From NCBI RefSeq assembly GCF_000949475.1, contig NZ_JRHC01000001.1, positions 2,418,001-2,482,000 on the forward strand: a stretch of 64,000 nucleotides of DNA, in the 5' to 3' direction. Within the stretch, counting starts at the first letter, position 1, and every line of letters begins with the position of its first letter. This document shows positions 1 to 8,024 of this stretch, in pieces. The stretch comes from Draconibacterium sediminis. GTDB lineage: Bacteria; Bacteroidota; Bacteroidia; Bacteroidales; Prolixibacteraceae. Under the pieces are notes generated by a model. It had not been told where the DNA came from. It did no database searches and was given only the letters and a program-made list of their open reading frames with translations. Made by a program: the position numbers and the translations under genes.

Positions 1-1596
1 GGCGTTTCCCAGTGTTAAGGTAATTTTGTAGCGGCCTTCAGGTACATCAACCTGGAAATAAAACGGTGCATCGGAACTTATCCAGTCATCGCTTGCTTTG
101 TTTGACCCATTCTCCTGACCTGTGTTTAAAGCAAGCTCACTAATAATTCCAAAACCATTCTCTTTTGAATACGATGTTGCAGGAGTTACAGCCTGATAGC
201 CGTCGGCTACTTTTCCGTTTCCAAAATCAAATCTCCATTCACTCTTTTTTTTTTCGGTATAAAACTGTAGCGAGCTGTCGTTAATTCTGATGTCGTGTGT
301 TTTTATCAGTTCTATCATTTCTGCTCCAGCCAGGATAACAGGGCCGTATCCGTGAGCGGCGAATACGTTTACCGGCCGGTAATAGTAAAATGCTGGATCA
401 AAACCCATGCCTGTTCCCACGCAAGTACCTTCTACCTGTCCTTTTTCGTTCACTTTTGTTGATACGGCATTCCAGGCCAGGCAGGCTACCGGACCATAAA
501 CTTTTGCATCAACATAACCACGGTTAATCGCCCGGGCAATTGCATAGGTATAAATGGCTGTAGCCGATGTTTCCAGGTACGTATCGTTCCGGTCGATCAG
601 CTGATGCCAGAATCCTGTTCCATCCTGGTAACTGACCAATCCCTTTATGTGGCGTTTTAACAGGTCGAGCACCTTATCTCTTTTGGGATAATCTTCAGGA
701 AGTACTTCAAGCAGTTCTACCAATGTCATTACTGCCCAGCCGTTTGCTCTTCCCCAGTAAAACTGCGGATGTTCTTCCATATCCATTATCCAGCCGTGCA
801 TGTACAGCCCCTTTTCGTAGTTGAACATACGATTTGAAAATTGTATTACCTGTTTCACGGCATCATCAAAATATTTAGTGTCGCCACTGTAGCTACCCAT
901 TTGAGCCAATGCCGGAACGCTCATAAACAGATCGTCGAGCCACAGGGAATTTGGTTGTGGACGATTGCGTGCCAGTGTATTGTCTTCAAAACGAAATTGT
1001 TTGTTGCTGATGTAATCGATGTAACTTTTTATTCTGCTGTCCAGATTTTGGGCTTTTCCGCTGTTGCTTGCTTTAATCATGGCTGCACAAATGGCTCCGC
1101 AATCGTCGAGTGCGTGAGGATGAACGGAGCGGTACAAGGCGTATTGTGCGCCTGGGTTTTGTTCTTCAAACTTTGTAAACGCATCCAGCGCTTTACCCAT
1201 AAAATTGAGCCTTTTGCTTGTATAAGCTGCGTACTTCGGATCTCCCGAAGTTTTACTCGCGAGCAGCATGCCGGCATAGGTAACTCCCCATTCATAACTG
1301 TTTAACCGAAAGTCGCCCGGCATAAAAATGGTATTTTCATCCACTTTTGAAAAATCATTAATTTCTTTCCCGGTATTTTTATCCTGGAGTTTGGCAGGGG
1401 TGCTTTCATTTAAATAGTTATAAATTTTGTCGATGGTTTTTATAATATCATCTGGATCTGGTTTTCCGTAAGGGGTGGGATAATCCGGTTGAAGCAGATG
1501 CAGCGGAGTAGTTACGTCGTTTACTTTTTGAGCCGATACTGTAAAGCCAAACAAGGTGCAAATGACAGTAAAAATGGTAATTAATTTCTTATTCAT
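1..1596 (-). CDS. GH105 unsaturated rhamnogalacturonyl hydrolase with extra C-terminal domain (3' end beyond window)
   Basis: The reading frame stays open to the left edge, so the C-terminus is missing; 532 codons are visible. The start at 1596 is followed by a classic signal peptide (MNKKLITIFTVICTLFG, ending VSA-Q), so the protein is exported. GH105 hallmarks are a WLDDLF segment near residue 218 (family acid Asp), YWGRANGW near 283 and DGTGFWHQL near 320. GH105 enzymes remove the 4,5-unsaturated galacturonate that lyases leave on rhamnogalacturonan oligosaccharides. After the roughly 440-residue barrel comes WRFDFGNGKVADGYQAV, which resembles the N-terminal beta-sandwich found on rhamnogalacturonan acetylesterases. 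A GH105-CE12 fusion is therefore likely but cannot be confirmed here. It is the last visible gene of the seven-gene operon, 44 bp after the CE12 gene. Confidence 0.88.
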   Translation of the reverse strand, partial: MNKKLITIFTVICTLFGFTVSAQKVNDVTTPLHLLQPDYPTPYGKPDPDDIIKTIDKIYNYLNESTPAKLQDKNTGKEINDFSKVDENTIFMPGDFRLNSYEWGVTYAGMLLASKTSGDPKYAAYTSKRLNFMGKALDAFTKFEEQNPGAQYALYRSVHPHALDDCGAICAAMIKASNSGKAQNLDSRIKSYIDYISNKQFRFEDNTLARNRPQPNSLWLDDLFMSVPALAQMGSYSGDTKYFDDAVKQVIQFSNRMFNYEKGLYMHGWIMDMEEHPQFYWGRANGWAVMTLVELLEVLPEDYPKRDKVLDLLKRHIKGLVSYQDGTGFWHQLIDRNDTYLETSATAIYTYAIARAINRGYVDAKVYGPVACLAWNAVSTKVNEKGQVEGTCVGTGMGFDPAFYYYRPVNVFAAHGYGPVILAGAEMIELIKTHDIRINDSSLQFYTEKKKSEWRFDFGNGKVADGYQAVTPATSYSKENGFGIISELALNTGQENGSNKASDDWISSDAPFYFQVDVPEGRYKITLTLGNA

Positions 1597-1640
1597 ATCG
1601 TTTATGGTTTTTTAGAATCAGAGTTTAAATTCATTATAGT

Positions 1641-3149
1641 TTAATATAAATTCGTATAGCCTCTTAACTTACTCTCTCCTAAATTTTGTATCTCTTCGGT
1701 AAGCGTGAGGGCATTAAATCGGGCACCGTAAACATTTGTGTGAGTATGATCACCCGGAAAAAACTGCTTTACAATTTTTGGTCCCATAGCTTCATATTCA
1801 ACGGCAATAGCGTTGTTTAAATCAATAAAGAATGCTTTTTCTGCTTTGGCTGCCTCTTTTGCCCATTTGCCGTAATTGTCATCTACCCTTTCTACTTTTC
1901 CGTCAGGCCATTCATTTCGTGGAATTTGTGAAAGTACAATAACTGATACCCCCCTGGCTTTAGCGTCCTGAATGTATTTTTTTATGTACCAGCCATAGGT
2001 ATGAACGATTTCTTTCGAACCATCATCACGGGTCACTTCCATCGTCTCATCGCCCGTTCCGGGTAGTGATCCCCTGTATTTGGGTTTGTCGAGGTTGCCG
2101 CCGTCGTTGTGTCCAAACTGGATGATTAAGAAATCGCCGGAATTTAACTGTGTCCGCACCTCATCCCAGAGGCCTTCGTAATGAAAACTTCTGCTACTTC
2201 GGCCTCCACGTGCTTTGTTTAAGATAAGAAGGCGTGTAGTATCCATATAATTATAGAGTTCGCGGCCCCAGCCAACGATCTCATCGTTTCCATCGGCAAC
2301 GGTTGAGTCTCCGATTATAAATACCTTTTTCTTTACCGGAAAATTTATTTTTGGATTCTTCAGCAAATAATCTTTTAGGTAACATTCATCCGATTTTTTT
2401 AGTTCCTCAACAATCAGGGTGGCCGCAAGCACTGCACCTTTTGCCGAAGTATGCGTATGATCTCTTTTAAAGAAATAATGACCGGTGACCGCATCTTCGC
2501 CCAATTTCTCCATGGCAATTGCCATTTTTTCATTCAGGTTGATAAACTCAACTTCTTCTGAATTAGCCACTTCTTTGGCCCATAATCCATATTTCGTATC
2601 ATTTCGCGGAACCTGGCCATTTTCCCAGTCATTTCGCGGAATAGGCGACATAACAACAGGTATTGCTCCTTTTGCTTTGGCTTCGGCAATGTACTGCCTG
2701 ATGTACCATCCGTAGGTATGAACAATTTCATGAGCACCGGTTAGCATATTATCAATCTCTTCCGTGGCGTCGCTAATTCCATAAATGGTCCCGCGTGCTC
2801 TAAAATCGTCGTTTATCGGGCCATCATCGTTATGACCAAACTGCATAAACAAATAATCGCCGGGTTGTATTTTTCTGAGTACTTCATCCCATAAGCCTTT
2901 ACTTCGGAAAGTACGACTACTGGTACCTCCCAGCGCGTGGTTCTCTATGTTTACTCTGCTTGTATCGAAAAACTGAACCAGAGGATCGCCCCAGCCCCAA
3001 AGTCCGCCGGCCCCGTCACCGCGTCCGTTTTTTACAGTTGAATCGCCTATGATATATATGGTTGGTTTCCGGTCCGAATTTTCTTTTTCAATTTCTTTAC
3101 ATCCTGCAAAAAAACAAAGAACCAGGATAAAATTAAGAACTCGTATCAT
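1641..3149 (-). CDS. Tandem-domain CE12-type rhamnogalacturonan acetylesterase (SGNH/GDSL), lipoprotein
   Basis: Two complete SGNH hydrolase domains lie in one 502-residue chain. Each has block I GDSTV (Ser near residues 37 and 279), a block III FGHND motif, and the catalytic Asp/His block (DHTHTS near 229, DHTHTN near 465). CE12 enzymes remove acetyl groups from galacturonate in pectin, so this one would expose RG-I backbone to the GH28, GH106 and GH105 encoded beside it. The N-terminus reads VLCFFAGC, a lipobox with Cys17, so the protein is probably lipid-anchored. Single-domain family members are about 230-260 residues, so this is an internal duplication; both copies keep all catalytic blocks. 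It starts 40 bp after the GH2 gene. Confidence 0.88.
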   Translation of the reverse strand: MIRVLNFILVLCFFAGCKEIEKENSDRKPTIYIIGDSTVKNGRGDGAGGLWGWGDPLVQFFDTSRVNIENHALGGTSSRTFRSKGLWDEVLRKIQPGDYLFMQFGHNDDGPINDDFRARGTIYGISDATEEIDNMLTGAHEIVHTYGWYIRQYIAEAKAKGAIPVVMSPIPRNDWENGQVPRNDTKYGLWAKEVANSEEVEFINLNEKMAIAMEKLGEDAVTGHYFFKRDHTHTSAKGAVLAATLIVEELKKSDECYLKDYLLKNPKINFPVKKKVFIIGDSTVADGNDEIVGWGRELYNYMDTTRLLILNKARGGRSSRSFHYEGLWDEVRTQLNSGDFLIIQFGHNDGGNLDKPKYRGSLPGTGDETMEVTRDDGSKEIVHTYGWYIKKYIQDAKARGVSVIVLSQIPRNEWPDGKVERVDDNYGKWAKEAAKAEKAFFIDLNNAIAVEYEAMGPKIVKQFFPGDHTHTNVYGARFNALTLTEEIQNLGESKLRGYTNLY

Positions 3150-3189
3150 ATTGAATGTTTTATTAATCCCTGTGAGTAGTTTTTTATTG

Positions 3190-6099
3190 TTAGTTGCGTA
3201 AACCGAAATAGAAATATAAGGTACGTTTTTTAGGTTTGTCCATCTTATTCAGTTCTCCGGCAGGTCCCAGATTCCAGGTATCGTTGCTGATTCCCATGGC
3301 TAGTTTGGTGCCGAGTGGAGGAATGCCGTCGAGGAAAGAAATATCGCCTTTTGGCAACACCGGGTAATTCCGTGGCCCGGAAATTCCATAAAAATCAAAG
3401 AGGCGCACATACAGGTCGTCTTCTTGTGCTACAACCGTAAATTTCCCATAAACGGTATTGAACTCCATCCACGAAACATCGGCATAGTAACCTTTAAACT
3501 GAGGGTATTGCCAGTTGTTATCGCCGGGAAGTACATTATTGTACAAACGCTGAAAAACATCGAGACGGCCGCCCTGTAAACGGTTTTTCCAAACATGCGC
3601 CGGTCCTTCGCCCAGCCATTTTGCACTGATGATATCCGATTCCGGAAAATCAAAACTGATACCGGTAAAATACTGCTCGCCTTTTACCTGGTATTCGTAA
3701 TCAAGCTGCAGCCAGCCACTGTTGTACATGGTCCACGACAGTTGTTTGATGTCGCCGTCATAACGCATGTTTAAACGGTAACTGTTTTCATTTTTGCTCT
3801 GTTCTATAGTAAGCAGTTTGGCATTTCCACTCACCAGTACCGGTCCGTTTGAAAAGGGTAGAGGCAGGCCAAAATCATTGGCAAGCTTCCGGATTGTACC
3901 GTCTTTTTTACTAAAAGTAACTGCAATTCCCGAGGCTTTTAGTGTGATCAGCGAATCGTTTTCATTCACCTCAACCGACGAACTGATATTGGTATCGCCT
4001 TCCTGACGTTCAATCGGTAAAATATTATCTTCCTCAATTCCTAGGGCTTTTAGTGCTTTTAATCGCTCTTCTTCGCTTTCATTCAGGTCTTTTTCAACCA
4101 GTTTAACCACTTGGTTGGCATTGCCGTCGGTTTTCCAGCTCCAGCAGTATATTTCGTTGTTCGATGGATCGAAAGCACGTAGGTACAATGCATCGTACTG
4201 CTTGTAATTGGCTGGCAAATCCAAATCCAGCTTGCCTTTCTGAACCGGAGCCACATCGGGGCTTTCTGCCGTTCCACTTTTTATTACTTTATGAAATACG
4301 CCACGTTGTTCGGGCAGACTAAAATCAACCAATTGCCATTCAAAACGCACCTTGTTCAGGTTGGTAAAATGGTAGCGGTTTTCCAATGGAATAGTACCGT
4401 CAAAACCTTCAGGAAGTTTTTCCATTTCAATTTTCACCGGGCTATAAATCTCGCGCATGGCATAAAAGCTGCCTTCCTTTTCACGATGCGGACCAACCAG
4501 CCCGTCGGGAGCATTTACACGATTGGCATCAATAACATTGTTCATGTCGGTACGCACCAGGCCTTCGTCGGCGAGCACCCATGAAAATCCACCTGCCGAT
4601 CGTTCCGAGTTCCAGAACAACTCCCAAAAATCGGCCAATGCTGTGGCACCGCCACCATCATCCTGCGCATGCAGAAACTCGGTAGGCATGTATATCAGGC
4701 CTTCTTCCAGTATCTTTTTCGAGCTGTAATAATTTTCGTAGTGGTTGCAGTCTATTCCGTTAAAATCGTTACCGGGGCGGTGATGCGCATGAATTACCGG
4801 CCGTTTCGACGGATCGTAAAAACCATAATCGTCGTCTAATTCTTTATTGGTGCCACCTTCGTTTCCGTTGCTCCAGAAAATGATGGAAGGATGATTCACA
4901 TCACGAATCACCATTTCTTTTACGAGCTTACTGCCTGATTTGGTATCGTAAGCATTTTGCCAGCCGGCCAGTTCATCCAACACATAAAGTCCTAATGAGT
5001 CGCAGTACTGAAGAAAAGTTTTATCCGGAGGGTAGTGTGCACAACGGACCGCATTCATGTTCATGGCTTTAAGTAGTTTCACATCGTCAAGATCGATTTT
5101 CGGATTGATACATCGTCCGGTTTCGGGCCAGAATACGTGGCGGTTTACCCCTTTCATTTTAATTTTGGTGCCGTTCAGGTAAATACCGTCTCCTTCTCGT
5201 ATTTCAATGGTACGGAAACCAAACTTTTCAGAGAGTTCGTAAATGGTTTCACTTTCATTTTTCAGACTTACTTTTACTGAATACAGATTTGGTGTTTCTG
5301 CTGTCCAAGTTGCGGGATTTTTGATTTTGCATGCCAATTCAACCAGCGAATCACCTGCTGAAATCCGTTGCCGGCATGTTTGTATCAGATCTCCTTTACT
5401 GTCGAGGATTTGAGCCTCTATCACCTGGTCGTCTTTCGCATCAATCGGGAAAGTTTCCATTGTAAACGATCCGTCGGCTTTCGCATTAATGGCTACCCTT
5501 TCGATGTAGCTTTGCGGAACTGCTTCCAGGTATACGGGGCGGAATATTCCACCAAATATCCAGTAATCAGCGTAACGTTCGGCGTGGTTCACCGATGCAT
5601 TCTCCGACCACTTGTCTACCTTAACTTCCAGCAGATTTTCTCCATCAGTCCTGAGCTTGTCGGTAATATCGTATTTAAACCGGTAAAACGATCCCTGATG
5701 AATGGGACCGGCCAATTCGCCGTTTATTTTCACTTCGGTGTCGGTCATCGAGCCTTCAAAAACAATAAAAACACGTTTGTTGTTCCAGTTTTCAGGCAGG
5801 TTGAACCGGTGTTTATACAAACCGCTTTCTTTGGCATAGTCGAATTTTTTTCCGTAAGTGCGATAGTCGCGGCCATAGTCGTACTCGCCAAAGCCCTGTT
5901 GCTCCCAGTGCGACGGAACTTCAATTTTTGTCCATGCACCGATTTTTCTGCCGGCAGTGCAGTAGAAATCCCATGCCACGGTGTTTTCACTATCAGTTCC
6001 CGAGAGGTATTTTATTTCTTTTTTGGCCGGATTTGCCCAACCGAAATTGATTAATAGAACAAAAAGTAATGTTGTTGTAGTTCTTAGAAATGAATTCAT
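3190..6099 (-). CDS. GH2 family beta-galactosidase-like glycosidase, secreted
   Basis: The 969-residue protein has a signal peptide (TTTLLFVLLINFGWA-NP). The GH2 layout is clear: an N-terminal jelly-roll sugar-binding domain (WEQQGFGEYDYGR region), an immunoglobulin-like domain, a TIM barrel starting at KMKGVNRHVFWP, then C-terminal beta-sandwich domains, which make it LacZ-sized. The acid/base Glu lies in SNGNEGG (about residue 413) and the nucleophile Glu in MPTEFLHA (about 474). Most GH2 enzymes of this architecture are exo-beta-galactosidases, but beta-glucuronidase, beta-mannosidase and alpha-arabinopyranosidase activities also occur. In this operon a role on galactan or galactose-substituted RG-I side chains is the natural guess. 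It follows GH28 by 10 bp, so the two are certainly co-transcribed. Confidence 0.87.
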   Translation of the reverse strand: MNSFLRTTTTLLFVLLINFGWANPAKKEIKYLSGTDSENTVAWDFYCTAGRKIGAWTKIEVPSHWEQQGFGEYDYGRDYRTYGKKFDYAKESGLYKHRFNLPENWNNKRVFIVFEGSMTDTEVKINGELAGPIHQGSFYRFKYDITDKLRTDGENLLEVKVDKWSENASVNHAERYADYWIFGGIFRPVYLEAVPQSYIERVAINAKADGSFTMETFPIDAKDDQVIEAQILDSKGDLIQTCRQRISAGDSLVELACKIKNPATWTAETPNLYSVKVSLKNESETIYELSEKFGFRTIEIREGDGIYLNGTKIKMKGVNRHVFWPETGRCINPKIDLDDVKLLKAMNMNAVRCAHYPPDKTFLQYCDSLGLYVLDELAGWQNAYDTKSGSKLVKEMVIRDVNHPSIIFWSNGNEGGTNKELDDDYGFYDPSKRPVIHAHHRPGNDFNGIDCNHYENYYSSKKILEEGLIYMPTEFLHAQDDGGGATALADFWELFWNSERSAGGFSWVLADEGLVRTDMNNVIDANRVNAPDGLVGPHREKEGSFYAMREIYSPVKIEMEKLPEGFDGTIPLENRYHFTNLNKVRFEWQLVDFSLPEQRGVFHKVIKSGTAESPDVAPVQKGKLDLDLPANYKQYDALYLRAFDPSNNEIYCWSWKTDGNANQVVKLVEKDLNESEEERLKALKALGIEEDNILPIERQEGDTNISSSVEVNENDSLITLKASGIAVTFSKKDGTIRKLANDFGLPLPFSNGPVLVSGNAKLLTIEQSKNENSYRLNMRYDGDIKQLSWTMYNSGWLQLDYEYQVKGEQYFTGISFDFPESDIISAKWLGEGPAHVWKNRLQGGRLDVFQRLYNNVLPGDNNWQYPQFKGYYADVSWMEFNTVYGKFTVVAQEDDLYVRLFDFYGISGPRNYPVLPKGDISFLDGIPPLGTKLAMGISNDTWNLGPAGELNKMDKPKKRTLYFYFGLRN

Positions 6100-6109
6100 A
6101 ATTAGCGTT

Positions 6110-8014
6110 TTAATCTATTTGGATGGAAAAGTTCTTTCCTTTCTTTTCAATAATTGCCTGGCGTGTATTTTCCTGGTACGACCAGTTGTCGGCGCCGTAA
6201 ATACTGTTCGGTTTGGATGCCCGGTTAACAAGAATGGTGTAATCATGGTCTTTCTGACCTTTCACCTGAATCATATTTCCATTTTGGCTGGTAACTATCT
6301 CTACTTCCGAGTAATAAAATCCATCGCCAAGCGGTTCGTAAAAATGTAGAGTGGCATCTTCCTGTTTCAGAATATACAGCTTGAATTGCCCGGAATACAA
6401 AGTGCTGTCTCCATTAACCAGCGCTTTTTCTTCGGTTGGATTAATCGGGATAATTACAGCATCAGCATTGCGGTTGATTGCCTGAAACTGTTCTTCCAGC
6501 GTGAGTTTGGATTCTTCCTGAACTGTTTGTGAATTGGTTTTTATTAATTCGGGTTGCTCAATATTATTGCACTCCGTTAGCGCGATGGGCTCGCCGCTAG
6601 CCGTTTTTAATACAACGTCTTTCATGGTCCAGTTGCTGGCGTAAGTGAGCTGACCACTTTCCTCTGCTTCAACCGAAACATTTTCCCAGCTAATGTGGTG
6701 AATGTGACGTTCGGGGTAAGCATTGGCATAAAATGCACGTTTCGCTTTTTCCACTTTAATATTGCTGAGTTTGATGTTTCTAAACTCCGGAATTCCTTTT
6801 TCTTCGGGAACAACACGCTGGCTCAGTACCCGCCAACGGTCTTTAATTTCTTCTTCAGGAATATCGTCGGGAATCGTGCAGTAGCTGTACTCGGGGTACC
6901 AGTTTAATTCAAAATGAAAAGGATTAGCCACATTTTCCATTTCGATATCATGAAAATGAATGTTTTCGATAAGTCCGCCGCGTACTTTTGCCGATTTAAA
7001 ACGGATTCCGATATTGGTACCAATGGCTTTTAAACCATATACTTCGATGTTACGCATGCCGCCCGAGGTTTCGCTTCCCAAAGTTATTAAACCATGACCG
7101 GCGCGCGTGATGCAGTTACGGTAAACGATATTTTCTGCAGGGCGGTTAACCCGCAATCCATCGGCATCTTTACCGGCTTTTATACAAAGGTTATCGTCGT
7201 TGCAATCAATATCGCAATTCTCTACCAACACATCTTTTGAGGAGTCGGTATCAATGCCATCAGAACTTGGTCCGTGGCCGCCAATGTTGTTTCTGACCAC
7301 CAGCCCGTCGACATGCACGCGGGTACTGTAAGTAAGCGAAACGGTCCAGAATCCGGCACGTTTTACGGTAAAATCCTTCAACAGCACATCCTCCGATTTC
7401 CAGATAACAACAGGGCGCACGCGCTCGCAATCGTAATCAACTGCCCAGCGAATACCCTTGTCTTTGTACTCGCCCCACATGCCACCACTGTATTTCGGAT
7501 CGCCCCAGAATTTGTCCCACCAGTATTTTCCGTTTCCATCAATCACCCCTTTTCCGGTAATACGCACATTTTTTTCGTCGTAAACATTAATCAGTGCAGC
7601 CGGCCATTCCATTTCAATTCCGGCAATGCGCGTCCACTTTCGTGGGTAATAATCGTTGTTCTGAATGGCCTGAATTACAACGCCCTCTCCGATATGAAGT
7701 TCCACATTCGACTTTACAAAAAGTGCTCCCGACAAATAGGTTCCAGCCGGAAAAATCACTTTTGCTCCTCCCGATTCTGCTGCAGCATCAATGGTTTGCT
7801 GAATGGCTTCTGTTGTTAGTGTTTTTCCGTCTGCTATCGCACCAAAATCGACAACATTAAAAGTTTTGTCAGGAATTACAACGAAGTTGTCGTTGTAAAA
7901 GATGCTTTCAAGACGATTAACCAACTCGCTTTTAGTGCTTTTTTCTGCTTTTTGATTACACGAGAAGGCAGCAATTGTAATCAGTATGGCAGCAATTTTC
8001 TTCATCATATTCAT
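6110..8014 (-). CDS. GH28 pectinase (polygalacturonase / rhamnogalacturonan hydrolase-like), lipoprotein
   Basis: The 634-residue right-handed beta-helix protein carries the GH28 active-site series: SSDGIDTDSS (the NTD-type motif, about residue 253), CNDDNLCIKAG with the paired Asp residues (about 273), GHGLITLGSE (about 305) and RFKSA (the RxK motif, about 335). GH28 enzymes hydrolyse alpha-galacturonic linkages in homogalacturonan or RG-I. The first motif Asn is replaced by Ser. The N-terminus (IAAFSCNQ) is a lipobox. About 130 residues after the helix (from about 500) form an extra C-terminal part with no motif I recognise. It is spaced 10 bp from genes on both sides. Exo versus endo action and backbone type cannot be told from sequence alone. 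Confidence 0.87.
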   Translation of the reverse strand: MNMMKKIAAILITIAAFSCNQKAEKSTKSELVNRLESIFYNDNFVVIPDKTFNVVDFGAIADGKTLTTEAIQQTIDAAAESGGAKVIFPAGTYLSGALFVKSNVELHIGEGVVIQAIQNNDYYPRKWTRIAGIEMEWPAALINVYDEKNVRITGKGVIDGNGKYWWDKFWGDPKYSGGMWGEYKDKGIRWAVDYDCERVRPVVIWKSEDVLLKDFTVKRAGFWTVSLTYSTRVHVDGLVVRNNIGGHGPSSDGIDTDSSKDVLVENCDIDCNDDNLCIKAGKDADGLRVNRPAENIVYRNCITRAGHGLITLGSETSGGMRNIEVYGLKAIGTNIGIRFKSAKVRGGLIENIHFHDIEMENVANPFHFELNWYPEYSYCTIPDDIPEEEIKDRWRVLSQRVVPEEKGIPEFRNIKLSNIKVEKAKRAFYANAYPERHIHHISWENVSVEAEESGQLTYASNWTMKDVVLKTASGEPIALTECNNIEQPELIKTNSQTVQEESKLTLEEQFQAINRNADAVIIPINPTEEKALVNGDSTLYSGQFKLYILKQEDATLHFYEPLGDGFYYSEVEIVTSQNGNMIQVKGQKDHDYTILVNRASKPNSIYGADNWSYQENTRQAIIEKKGKNFSIQID

Positions 8015-8024
8015 ATTTTTTCCA

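Noticed and set aside
841-1305. 154-codon plus-strand frame
   Set aside because: It lies wholly within the GH105 gene on the opposite strand, whose motifs are unambiguous.
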